DNA of 13,399 bases from Candidatus Equinaster intestinalis. GTDB taxonomy: Bacteria; Bacillota_A; Clostridia; Oscillospirales; Acutalibacteraceae. Positions within the stretch are counted from its first letter, which is position 1, and every line of letters starts with the position of its first letter. Below, in pieces: positions 6,355 to 12,843 of the stretch. The notes below the pieces were generated by a model that was not told where the DNA came from, ran no database searches, and saw only the letters and a list, made by a program, of their open reading frames with translations. The translations under genes and the position numbers were made by a program. The stretch covers positions 1 to 13,399 of the forward strand of contig JAGHTJ010000087.1 of assembly GCA_018065375.1 (NCBI GenBank), in the 5' to 3' direction.

Positions 6355-7725
6355 TTAAATTTGTAAGAGTGCCGATGCGATTGTGAAATAAAGCAGCAGA
6401 GAAACCGCATCAACGATTGTTGTTATAAACGGGCTTGCCATAACTGCCGGGTCAAGTCCGATTTTTTGAGCAAATATCGGCAAAGTGCAGCCAACAAGCT
6501 TTGCGAGCAAAACAGTGCAAAGCAGTGTAATGCAAACGATAAAATCATCCATAAGTGTTGCCGATGAGCTAAGCAGCATAATATCAATAATCCAGATTTT
6601 GAAAAAGCTGATTGTTGAAAGAATAATGCCGCAAACCAAGGCAACGCGAAGCTCTTTCCAGATAACTTTGCCTATATCACCAAGTTCAATATCGCCGATA
6701 GAAAGGCTGCGGATGACCGTTACTGCCGACTGACTGCCCGAGTTGCCGCCAGTGTCCATAAGCATAGGAATAAAAGCAATAAGGGCAGGGAACAGGGTTA
6801 GTTTTGCTTCAAAATTTGATATTATAAGACCCGTAAATGTGGCTGAAATCATAAGTAAAAGCAGCCACGGTATACGGTTTTTAACCGTTTCGAAAACACC
6901 GGTTTTAAGATAAGTTTTATCATTCGGCAAAATAGCCGCCATCTTAACGATATCTTCGGTGGTCTCTTCTTCAATTACATCGAGAACATCGTCAACCGTA
7001 ACTATGCCTACAAGTCGGTTTTCGGCATCAACAACCGGCATTGCGAGAAAGTTGTACTTTTTGAACTCTTGAGCTACCGTTTCCTGGTCTACATCGGTTG
7101 TAACGGAAATAACATTTGTTTGCATTAAATCGCCGATTTTATCATCGGGATTTGCCATAATCAAATTGCGCAGAGTGATAAATCCAAGCAAAATTCTGCC
7201 GCGCGATGTAACATAGCAGGTGTTAACCGTTTCCTTATCAATACCTGTTTTGTGAATTATTTCGATGGCCTCGCTTACAGTATGACTTTCGCGGAATTCA
7301 ACAAATTCCGTTGTCATAACACTGCCGGCGCTGTCCTCGGGGTACTTAAGCAGTTCGTTAATATCCTTGCGCATATCGGGGCTTGCCTGCTTAAGAATAC
7401 GCTTTACAACATTTGCGGGCATCTCTTCGATAATATCAACCGCATCATCGGCGTAAAGCTCGCTGATAACTTCTTTAAGCTCTTTATCGGAAAAGCCTTT
7501 TATCAGCAACTCCTGAAGGTCGGTTTCCATTTCAACAAAAGTATCAGCCGCAAGTTCTTTAGGCAATAATCTGAAGATTCGGGGTAAAATTTCCTCAGGT
7601 AAATCTTCAAAAAGAACTGCAATATCAGCGCTGTTCATGGTTATGAGAACATCTTTAACAGTGCTGAATTTTTTTGATTCGATAAGCGAAATCAAAGTGT
7701 TGTTAATTGTGATTTGATTCTCCAT
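6355..7725 (-). CDS. mgtE: Magnesium transporter MgtE
   Basis: A 456-residue Mg2+ channel of the inner membrane. The N-terminal acidic superhelical domain (about 1-130) and the tandem CBS pair (about 135-260) form the cytosolic Mg2+ sensor that closes the pore when Mg2+ is plentiful. The C-terminal half (about 285-456) has five membrane helices with the family signatures DTGGNSGSQSAVTVIRSL and LDPAVMASP; the Asp of the latter corresponds to the pore Asp of the Thermus protein. Length and domain order are normal. Start is ATG at 7725, with GGAGG at 7737-7733 placed 7 bases upstream. It is monocistronic and preceded by a leader of about 160 bases containing a 28-codon ORF. No M-box core was recognised in that leader, so expression control probably differs from the usual Mg2+ riboswitch. 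Confidence 0.97.
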   Translation of the reverse strand: MENQITINNTLISLIESKKFSTVKDVLITMNSADIAVLFEDLPEEILPRIFRLLPKELAADTFVEMETDLQELLIKGFSDKELKEVISELYADDAVDIIEEMPANVVKRILKQASPDMRKDINELLKYPEDSAGSVMTTEFVEFRESHTVSEAIEIIHKTGIDKETVNTCYVTSRGRILLGFITLRNLIMANPDDKIGDLMQTNVISVTTDVDQETVAQEFKKYNFLAMPVVDAENRLVGIVTVDDVLDVIEEETTEDIVKMAAILPNDKTYLKTGVFETVKNRIPWLLLLMISATFTGLIISNFEAKLTLFPALIAFIPMLMDTGGNSGSQSAVTVIRSLSIGDIELGDIGKVIWKELRVALVCGIILSTISFFKIWIIDIMLLSSSATLMDDFIVCITLLCTVLLAKLVGCTLPIFAQKIGLDPAVMASPFITTIVDAVSLLLYFTIASALLQI

Positions 7726-7772
7726 AGTCTTTCCTCCAAAATTTTAGTTTAGAGTAAGACACATATTTGAGA

Positions 7773-7859
7773 CTAAAACAAAATAACGGCGCAGAAAGTG
7801 TGCCGGGGTATATTTTGCCCTCGCCCTAAAGGTGTGCCGTTACTACTGCCTGCGTCCAT
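7773..7859 (-). CDS. Putative 28-residue leader peptide upstream of mgtE
   Basis: A short ORF with an excellent translation signal: GAGGTGA at 7871-7865 lies 5 bases from ATG 7859. It starts about 27 bases from the predicted transcription start and ends 47 bases before mgtE. The product begins MDAGSSNGTPLGRGQ and ends NIPRHTFCAVILF. It has two prolines (P10, P18), an IPRH motif and a hydrophobic tail; it has no signal peptide, so a secreted role is unlikely. Its codons form the hairpin arms described in the next entry, so ribosome position would change leader folding. By analogy with Mg2+-responsive leader peptides such as enterobacterial MgtL, it may couple translation to mgtE expression; this is inference. 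It could also be a structured RNA that happens to be open in this frame. Confidence 0.55.
   Translation of the reverse strand: MDAGSSNGTPLGRGQNIPRHTFCAVILF
7784..7842 (-). promoter_or_regulatory. Foldable mgtE leader RNA with alternative stems
   Basis: In the minus-strand transcript TAACGGC (7842-7836) pairs perfectly with GCCGTTA (7790-7784), extended by a G-U and an A-U pair. GGG and CCC runs inside can form a smaller hairpin. CGCAG (codons 2-4 of the leader ORF) can instead pair with CTGCG next to the 3' arm, giving a competing fold. A weaker stem, TTTTAGT 7778-7772 with ACTAAAA 7748-7742, lies just before the mgtE ribosome-binding site. An 8-base repeat, CGGCACAC on the minus strand, occurs at 7839-7832 and 7805-7798. 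The pairings are read from the sequence; a switching role is inferred. Confidence 0.45.
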
Positions 7860-7892
7860 TATTTTCACCTCACAAAATAATAATTACAAGTC

Positions 7893-7921
7893 ATTGTAAC
7901 ACCAATTATTTTCATAGTCAA
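7893..7921 (-). promoter_or_regulatory. Extended -10 promoter for the mgtE transcript
   Basis: On the minus strand TTGACT (7921-7916) and TACAAT (7898-7893) are 17 bases apart, and TGT directly before the -10 makes an extended -10 element. Transcription would start near 7886, giving a leader of about 160 bases before mgtE. Confidence 0.8.
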
Positions 7922-7971
7922 TATTTTAACCGAAAAAATTTTTTTTAATATTATAAACAGAGGAAATATTG

Positions 7972-8000
7972 TTGACAGACCTTTGTTTGTGTGTTAAAAT
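7972..8000 (+). promoter_or_regulatory. Sigma-A promoter of the aspartate kinase gene
   Basis: TTGACA 7972-7977 and TAAAAT 7995-8000 with a 17-base spacer. A and T tracts directly upstream (7933-7950) could act as an UP element and are shared with the divergent mgtE promoter. The leader is only about 24 bases, so there is no room for a lysine riboswitch. Confidence 0.85.
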
Positions 8001-8030
8001 TACTGTTATGCTAAATGGGGGAATATGTAT

Positions 8031-9344
8031 ATGTTAAAAGTTTTGAAATTCGGCGGCAGTTCATTAAGTGATGCCGCGCAGTTCAAAAAAGTTGCAGATA
8101 TAATTAAAGCCGAAAAGGAAAGAAAATATATTGTTGCTTCTGCTCCCGGCAAGCGCTTTGATAATGATACTAAAGTTACCGATATGCTTCTTGATTGCTT
8201 CGATAAGTCTTATGAGACCGAATATACCGAAAAGTGCTTTGCTCAGATTACCGAAAGATTCAATAATATTATTGAAGGTCTCGGCTTGAATTTTTCGCTG
8301 GAAGAAGATTTTAATTACATTAAATCTTCGCTTAAGCATCACGCGGGCAGAGATTATTTTGCAAGCCGCGGCGAGTACTTAAATGCCAAAATTCTTGCCG
8401 AATATCTCGGCTATCCGTTTATTGATGCGAGCGTTTGCATTTTCTTTAATGAGGACGGTACGCTTAACAGCGAAAAAACCAACAACATTTTAGGGGAGAT
8501 ACTTGAGAAGTACGAATATGCCGTTTTACCCGGTTTTTACGGCTCAATGCCAAACGGCACCATAAAAACATTTTCGCGCGGCGGCTCGGACATTACCGGC
8601 TCAATAGTTGCGCGCGCCGCAAAAGCCGATGTTTATGAAAATTGGACCGATGTTTCGGGTCTTTTAATGGTTGACCCCAGAATAGTTGAAAACCCGAAAA
8701 CCGTTAAAGAGATTACCTACCGTGAGCTTCGCGAGCTTTCCTATATGGGTGCAACCGTTCTCCATGAAGAGGCAATTTTCCCGGTTAAAAAAGCAGGTAT
8801 TCCGATAAATATCAGAAATACAAATGCGCCTGCCGATAAGGGGACATTTATAGTGCCCAAAGCCACAACCGAATCGAGCGAAAATGTTATTACAGGCGTT
8901 GCGGGTCTTGCAGGATTTACGGCAATATTTATTGAAAAAGCAATGATGAATGCTGAGGTCGGTTTTACACGCAGAGTGCTTGAAACACTCGAAAATCATA
9001 ACCTTTGTTTTGAACATCTGCCTTCGGGCATTGACACAATGTCAATAGTTTTGCGCAGTGATGCAATAAAAGAACTCAAGGGCGTTATCACAGCCGATAT
9101 TGTTAAAAAGGTTGAGCCCGATTCAATAACACTGTTCGAAAATCTCGCCCTTATAGCCGTTGTTGGCCGCGGTATGATCAGCAACCGCGGTACTGCCGCA
9201 AAGGTGTTTACCGCTTTGGCGGATGCCAATATCAATATCCGCATGATTGACCAGGGCTCAAGCGAGCTTAACATCATAATCGGTGTTGAAGAAAAAGATC
9301 TGAAAGACGCTATCAGGGTTATTTACAATAAATTTGTTGGCTGA
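8031..9344 (+). CDS. Aspartate kinase with C-terminal ACT domains
   Basis: A 437-residue cytosolic enzyme that phosphorylates L-aspartate with ATP, the first step towards lysine, diaminopimelate, methionine and threonine. The N-terminal amino-acid-kinase domain (about 1-280) opens with KFGGSS, contains TFSRGGSDITGS, and ends with GATVLHEEAIFP. Two ACT domains follow (about 285-350 and 365-435), the site of feedback inhibition by pathway products. The single-polypeptide layout is that of LysC/YclM-type monofunctional kinases; which isozyme cannot be decided. ATG 8031 is preferred because the GGGGG at 8017-8021 is 9 bases upstream; the in-frame ATG at 8025 is only 3 bases from it and would add two residues. 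Diaminopimelate also supplies cortex peptidoglycan and dipicolinate, so proximity to spoIVA may be functional, but promoter signals suggest separate control. Confidence 0.95.
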   Translation: MLKVLKFGGSSLSDAAQFKKVADIIKAEKERKYIVASAPGKRFDNDTKVTDMLLDCFDKSYETEYTEKCFAQITERFNNIIEGLGLNFSLEEDFNYIKSSLKHHAGRDYFASRGEYLNAKILAEYLGYPFIDASVCIFFNEDGTLNSEKTNNILGEILEKYEYAVLPGFYGSMPNGTIKTFSRGGSDITGSIVARAAKADVYENWTDVSGLLMVDPRIVENPKTVKEITYRELRELSYMGATVLHEEAIFPVKKAGIPINIRNTNAPADKGTFIVPKATTESSENVITGVAGLAGFTAIFIEKAMMNAEVGFTRRVLETLENHNLCFEHLPSGIDTMSIVLRSDAIKELKGVITADIVKKVEPDSITLFENLALIAVVGRGMISNRGTAAKVFTALADANINIRMIDQGSSELNIIIGVEEKDLKDAIRVIYNKFVG

Positions 9345-9347
9345 TAA

Positions 9348-9376
9348 GAATAAAAGCATTCCTTCGCACATATTCT
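9348..9376 (+). promoter_or_regulatory. Candidate sigma-E promoter of spoIVA
   Basis: GAATAAA 9348-9354 matches five of seven positions of the Bacillus sigma-E -35 (KMATATT). CATATTCT 9369-9376 matches six of eight positions of the -10 (CATACAMT). The spacer is 14 bases, within the usual range. Transcription would start near 9382-9384, inside the loop of the overlapping hairpin. spoIVA is a known sigma-E target in Bacillus. Reading based on consensus only. Confidence 0.5.
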
Positions 9377-9409
9377 TTACAAACGGAATAATGTGCGGAG
9401 GAATTTTTT
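9358..9409 (+). terminator. Terminator of the aspartate kinase that also covers the spoIVA ribosome-binding site
   Basis: The 5' arm 9358-9375 pairs with the 3' arm 9386-9404, giving 18 pairs with one T-G wobble, one bulged A at 9390 and a 10-base loop. A T-run at 9404-9409 leads straight into the spoIVA ATG. The spoIVA Shine-Dalgarno GGAGG (9397-9401) lies in the 3' arm and would be hidden in any transcript containing both arms. Confidence 0.85.
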
Positions 9410-10888
9410 ATGACTGCAAATCTCAATATTTATAACGATATAGCGCTCAGAACAAACGGTGATATTTATATAGGTGTTGTGGGACCCGTTCGAACGGGAA
9501 AATCAACATTTATAAAACAGTTTATGGAAAAAATGGTTTTGCCGAATATTGCCGAGGGATTTTCAAAGGAACGGGCAAACGATGAGTTGCCGCAGGCCTC
9601 CGCAGGCAGAACTATTATGACTACCGAGCCAAAATTCATCCCCGAAAATGCGGTTAAGGTTAAAATTGACGATACAGCGCAAATGAATGTAAGGCTTATT
9701 GATTGCGTTGGCTACATAGTTCCGAGCTCACTCGGTTATATTGAGGGCAACGAGCCGCGGATGGTGCGCACGCCTTGGTATGAAACTCCGATACCGTTTA
9801 ATATGGCGGCTGAAATCGGCACCAAAAAGGTTATAACAGAGCATTCCACAATAGGTCTAGTAATCACTACCGACGGCAGCATAAGCGATATTCCGAGGGC
9901 TGAGTACGCCGAGGCTGAAGAGCGGGTTATAAATGAATTAAAAGAGATAAATAAACCTTTCATTATTGTGTTAAACTGTGTTTATCCCGATTCCGACAGC
10001 GCCTTAAAGTTAGCCGCAGAGCTTTCGGAAAAATACGGTGTAGCCGTTTTGCCCATGAGCTGCGCCGATATCAGTGAAGAAAACATTAAGCAGATTTTAT
10101 CAAAGATTTTATATGAATTTCCGGTTAAGGAAATCTGCGTTTCGTATCCAAAATGGGTAAATACACTTTCTTTAGACCATTGGCTGCGCTCAAAAATCAC
10201 CGATTTTATCAAAAAAACCGCCGAAAATGTAGAGCATATCAGAGATATAGGCATTTTTACAAACTGCACAAATAATGAAATAATCGATGCTGTAAGCGTT
10301 GATAAAATCGATTTGGGCAGGGGAAGGGCAGAGGTTAAAATCTGCATTGACGCCAATCTCTTCTATAAAGTTCTTGAGGAAACCACCGGAATTGTTATCG
10401 GCGGCGAGGATGAATTGCTTGAAACCATAAACGAGCTTTCCAAAATTAAAAAAGACTATATGCGCTTTAAGGATGCACTTGACGAGGTTGAAGCTACCGG
10501 CTACGGAATTGTTATGCCGGCACTTGATGAGCTGACTCTGCAGGAACCCGAAATTATGAAGCAAGGCGGCAGATATGGCGTAAGACTCAGAGCATCGGCG
10601 CCTTCAATTCATATGATGAAAGCCAATATCACAACCGAAGTAAACCCGATAGTCGGCTCCGAAAAGCAGAGCGAAGACCTTGTTATGTATCTGCTCAGCG
10701 AATTTGAGGAAGACCCGGTTAAAATCTGGGATTCAAATATTTTCGGAAAATCTCTGCACGAGCTTGTAAACGAGGGCTTGCACGCCAAGCTTGCACATAT
10801 GCCGAGTGATGCGAGAATGAGGCTGCAGGAAACCCTTGAAAGAGTTATAAATGAGGGCTGTAACGGGCTTGTATGTATAATTTTATAA
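9410..10888 (+). CDS. spoIVA: SpoIVA, stage IV sporulation protein A (coat morphogenetic ATPase)
   Basis: A 492-residue cytosolic mother-cell protein that polymerises on the outer forespore membrane, using ATP, to form the base layer on which the spore coat assembles; it is also needed for cortex formation. The N-terminal GTPase-like fold has Walker A GPVRTGKST with K31 and a Walker B-like RLIDCVGY. Strongly conserved blocks follow, such as GRTIMTTEPKFIP and TPWYETPIPFN. The C-terminal end GCNGLVCIIL matches the membrane-proximal tail of the family. Length equals that of the Bacillus protein. The start at ATG 9410 is 8 bases from GGAGG 9397-9401. It is monocistronic, closed by the terminator at 10891, and predicted to be under sigma-E control, so it responds to the spoIIGA-sigE operon in this same window. 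Confidence 0.97.
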   Translation: MTANLNIYNDIALRTNGDIYIGVVGPVRTGKSTFIKQFMEKMVLPNIAEGFSKERANDELPQASAGRTIMTTEPKFIPENAVKVKIDDTAQMNVRLIDCVGYIVPSSLGYIEGNEPRMVRTPWYETPIPFNMAAEIGTKKVITEHSTIGLVITTDGSISDIPRAEYAEAEERVINELKEINKPFIIVLNCVYPDSDSALKLAAELSEKYGVAVLPMSCADISEENIKQILSKILYEFPVKEICVSYPKWVNTLSLDHWLRSKITDFIKKTAENVEHIRDIGIFTNCTNNEIIDAVSVDKIDLGRGRAEVKICIDANLFYKVLEETTGIVIGGEDELLETINELSKIKKDYMRFKDALDEVEATGYGIVMPALDELTLQEPEIMKQGGRYGVRLRASAPSIHMMKANITTEVNPIVGSEKQSEDLVMYLLSEFEEDPVKIWDSNIFGKSLHELVNEGLHAKLAHMPSDARMRLQETLERVINEGCNGLVCIIL

Positions 10889-10890
10889 TG

Positions 10891-10917
10891 AAAAAAGCCG
10901 ACATCAGTCGGCTTTTT
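10891..10917. terminator. Bidirectional terminator between spoIVA and the recombinase gene
   Basis: A-run 10891-10896, stem GCCGAC 10897-10902 with GTCGGC 10907-10912, loop ATCA, T-run 10913-10917. The symmetrical A and T runs let it work on both strands. On the minus strand the recombinase stop codon sits in the loop, so the last codons (EKAD) form the terminator stem. Confidence 0.9.
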
Positions 10918-11905
10918 CGCTATTATTTTTCTTTTTAACATTGGCGAGCGGATTGGCGTTGATTGCGGTTTGAACCTGCTCATTTGCAACATGTGTGTAT
11001 ATCTGAGTAGTGCCCAAATTCGCGTGTCCCAGTATTTCTTTTAGCACTCGAACATCTACATGGCCTTGCTGATACATCAGCGTTGCGGCAGTATGGCGGA
11101 GTTTGTGGGTTGAATAGCCCATATTGCCGAGACCGGCTTTTTCAAGATAAGTTGTAACTATATGCTGAACGGTTTTATTGCTGATTCTTTGCTTATTTCG
11201 GCTGATAAACAGCGCATTTTTGTGATTATAAGGCACACCTTCGTTGGGGCGGACCTTCAGATATTCGCCGACAGCATCAATACAGGCCTGATTTAAGTAG
11301 ACAAGCCGTTCTTTGTTACCTTTACCTGTGATAATAATGCTTCCGTCCGACTTAATGTCGGTAACATTCAGGCTTACAAGCTCGGATAAACGCATACCGC
11401 AGTTAAGGAAAAGTGTTAAAATACAGTAATCTCGGGCTGAATTGAGCCCCGTTACTGAATTTAGTAATGCAATAGAGTCTTCAAGTGTCAGGTGCTTTGG
11501 CAGGCTCTGCTTGGTTTTGGGTGATTCGAGCAGCTCGGCAGGGTTAACCTCAAGCAGATGCTCCTGAACGGTAAGGTATCTGAAGAAGATTCGCAATGTT
11601 GATGATTTGCGTGCGCGCGTTGCGGCGTTGTTGCCGCGCTCGTTTTTACAGTATACCAAAAAGCTGTATAAGTCGTTTAATGTTATAGATTTTATCAAAT
11701 CTATGTCAACTCCGGAAATGTCGATTTCAGAGAACTCGATTACAGACGATACAAATCCTTTGGACAATAGAATGTATCGAAAGAAGGTCTGCAAATCGAA
11801 ACAGTATTCCGAGATAGACTTATCGGATTTGCCTTTGATGGTTTCATTGTATGCAAGAAAGCGCTGAACAATCGGCGGCATAGCTGAATAGATTTCCAAA
11901 TTCAT
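10904..11905 (-). CDS. XerC/XerD-like tyrosine recombinase
   Basis: A 333-residue site-specific recombinase that cuts and rejoins DNA through a tyrosine-DNA bond. The N-terminal core-binding domain (about 10-115) is followed by the catalytic domain with all expected residues: R172 (GMRLSEL), K195 (TGKGNKER), H267 and R270 (HKLRHTAAT), H294 (LGHANLGTT) and nucleophile Y303 (IYTHV). Start is ATG 11905, with GGAG 11917-11914 eight bases upstream. Length is somewhat above the usual 295-305 of XerC/D, with a longer N-terminal half and a Lys/Asn-rich tail. It could be the chromosome-dimer-resolving Xer enzyme or a domesticated phage-type integrase. It lies next to, and on the same strand as, the mobile element to the right, but its codon use and terminator look native, so it is probably a host gene. 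Confidence 0.9.
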   Translation of the reverse strand: MNLEIYSAMPPIVQRFLAYNETIKGKSDKSISEYCFDLQTFFRYILLSKGFVSSVIEFSEIDISGVDIDLIKSITLNDLYSFLVYCKNERGNNAATRARKSSTLRIFFRYLTVQEHLLEVNPAELLESPKTKQSLPKHLTLEDSIALLNSVTGLNSARDYCILTLFLNCGMRLSELVSLNVTDIKSDGSIIITGKGNKERLVYLNQACIDAVGEYLKVRPNEGVPYNHKNALFISRNKQRISNKTVQHIVTTYLEKAGLGNMGYSTHKLRHTAATLMYQQGHVDVRVLKEILGHANLGTTQIYTHVANEQVQTAINANPLANVKKKNNSEKAD

Positions 11906-12040
11906 AAAATCAACTCCAAGCAGAAATTTAATGTAAAACAGATAATGCAGATCATAGATGGCTCAAAAGGGCTATGAGGCTAAAATAGGTAAAATCAGTC
12001 CAAAAGAGCCCGAAACACCCTTAATTGCCTAAAACTTCTC
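11906..12040. other. Intergenic stretch, no gene seen; imperfect repeats
   Basis: No ORF with a credible start. GGCTC 11960-11964 can pair with GAGCC 12006-12010, and similar CAAAAGGGC and CAAAAGAGCC words occur at 11964 and 12001. These might be recombinase-binding or attachment-site sequence, since the element border must lie near here, but no core site can be identified from one end alone. Confidence 0.35.
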
Positions 12041-12226
12041 CCCTTAATTATACAAAATATTGATTTTGTATAATTGCCTTTCTTTTTATAAAGGCGGGTT
12101 TCCCCGCTTCGTTGGCAATTATCGCGGCTTAACCCGCCGCTTACAAAATCACCGTTTTGTAAAATTGCGGTCAGCGGTTGCTCCTTTCTCGTGATACTCA
12201 AAAGCGCAAAGCCGCCGCGCCCCGCG
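12041..12226 (-). ncRNA. Palindrome-rich probable non-coding RNA, unknown class
   Basis: A strong minus-strand promoter at 12261-12233 would start an RNA near 12226. Its first 185 bases are packed with stems. One pairs CCGC+TTACAAAA 12137-12148 with TTTTGTAA+GCGG 12155-12170 (loop TCACCG, bulge AATT). Another is GCGGG-GAAA-CCCGC (12107-12094), with a GNRA tetraloop on the minus strand. A third pairs 12122-12114 with 12078-12070 (9 bp), enclosing the tetraloop hairpin. Last is a 13-bp perfect hairpin at 12046-12075. The third and last stems share bases, so they exclude each other. An 88-codon frame crosses this region (12261-11995), but its possible starts lie upstream of the predicted transcription start, so it is probably not translated. 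I do not recognise the RNA. It could be a regulatory RNA, an element-end structure or a replication structure. Confidence 0.5.
12046..12075. repeat. Perfect 13-bp inverted repeat
   Basis: AATTATACAAAAT 12046-12058 and ATTTTGTATAATT 12063-12075 are perfect reverse complements around ATTG. The arms share the TACAAAA/TTTTGTA core with the hairpin at 12141-12162, so the two hairpins can also cross-pair. No T-run follows on either strand, so it is not a typical intrinsic terminator. Confidence 0.85.
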
Positions 12227-12232
12227 AGTATC

Positions 12233-12261
12233 ATTTTAGCATAACCGCTCGGAAATGTCAA
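12233..12261 (-). promoter_or_regulatory. Consensus extended -10 promoter facing the structured RNA
   Basis: On the minus strand TTGACA (12261-12256) and TAAAAT (12238-12233) are 17 bases apart, with TGC before the -10. It lies between the integrase stop and the palindromic region and points into the latter. Its -10 touches the 8-bp inverted repeat TGATACTC 12192-12199 / GAGTATCA 12226-12233, which could be an operator. Confidence 0.75.
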
Positions 12262-12280
12262 GGTTTACGTAATTCCGTAA

Positions 12281-12775
12281 TCACCGCTTGCGTATGCGGT
12301 CTGCCATAGCATATATGAGGGTAACGGCTTCGTCGCTATGGTTGAGCAGTTTTTGAACCTTTTTAAGGTTGCCGCACTCGTTGAAGTATGCCACCGCGTA
12401 AGCCTTGCGCATACTGTGCGGGGTTACGTTTTCCTTAATACGGAGCAAGCCGCAAGCCCTGCGCAAGTCCTTAAAAACGGCTTGACGGGTGCGGTGCTCC
12501 CTGCCGTTGAGTCGGTGCTCAAAGACATAATGTTGCCCCGCTATTGCTATGCCCTGCTCGTAAATTTCCTTGGGCAAACATATGTTCTTTGCTTTGCCCG
12601 TCTTTTCCTCCCGTATGGTAAAGCGGCGCTTTTTCCACTTTGCCGTTGGTATTGCGAGCACGTCGTTGATACGTAAACCCGTAACGAGCGACACCTTGCA
12701 GGCAAGGCGATTTTGCTCGGTTAAAGCACGGAGTATAAAAGCGATCTCGGTAGGCTCAGCCCATTGGCTACGCAT
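12281..12775 (-). CDS. Minimal tyrosine recombinase/integrase of a mobile element
   Basis: A 164-residue catalytic-domain-only tyrosine recombinase. It keeps R35 (GLRINDVL), a Lys in EKTGK (K58 or K61), H120 and R123 (HSMRKAYA), H146 (LLNHSDEA) and nucleophile Y155 (LIYAM). It lacks the N-terminal core-binding and arm-binding domains of phage integrases, so it is far shorter than the recombinase at 10904-11905; the size is closer to FimB/FimE-type enzymes. Start is ATG 12775 with GGGGGTGA (12787-12780) directly upstream. It lies 37 bases after the replication gene and on the same strand, so the two form one unit. It likely excises and inserts the element or resolves its multimers. The sequence is complete, with no frameshift seen. 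Confidence 0.85.
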   Translation of the reverse strand: MRSQWAEPTEIAFILRALTEQNRLACKVSLVTGLRINDVLAIPTAKWKKRRFTIREEKTGKAKNICLPKEIYEQGIAIAGQHYVFEHRLNGREHRTRQAVFKDLRRACGLLRIKENVTPHSMRKAYAVAYFNECGNLKKVQKLLNHSDEAVTLIYAMADRIRKR

Positions 12776-12789
12776 ATTTTCACCCCCTT

Positions 12790-12843
12790 TTTACTTTCCG
12801 AAAAAAGTAAACTCATTTTTCAGAGTCCCGTTTTTGGGACTCT
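12790..12843. repeat. Two hairpins at the rep/int junction
   Basis: TTTACTTT 12790-12797 pairs with AAAGTAAA 12804-12811, and AGAGTCCC 12822-12829 pairs with GGGACTCT 12836-12843; both stems are perfect 8-bp with 6-base loops. The second lies in the last codons of the replication gene. Neither has a T-run behind it on the minus strand, so they may stabilise the mRNA end or moderate expression of the integrase. Confidence 0.6.

Noticed and set aside
7741..7886. M-box (ykoK) Mg2+ riboswitch before mgtE
   Set aside because: I could not find the conserved M-box core, and the region is taken up by a well-signalled short ORF. A covariance search would settle it.
12046..12075. Intrinsic terminator
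   Set aside because: The stem is perfect, but it is almost all A/T and no T-run follows on either strand.
12192..12233. Invertible promoter flanked by inverted repeats next to a small FimB-sized recombinase
   Set aside because: The 8-bp repeats flank only 26 bases that do not contain the promoter, and no longer inverted repeats surround the -35/-10.
11995..12261. An 88-codon minus-strand frame
   Set aside because: Its ATG at 12261 overlaps the -35 and the next ATG (12234) overlaps the -10 of the promoter at 12233-12261; both precede the predicted transcript start. The frame is made of palindromes and has no ribosome-binding site at its start. It is treated as non-coding.
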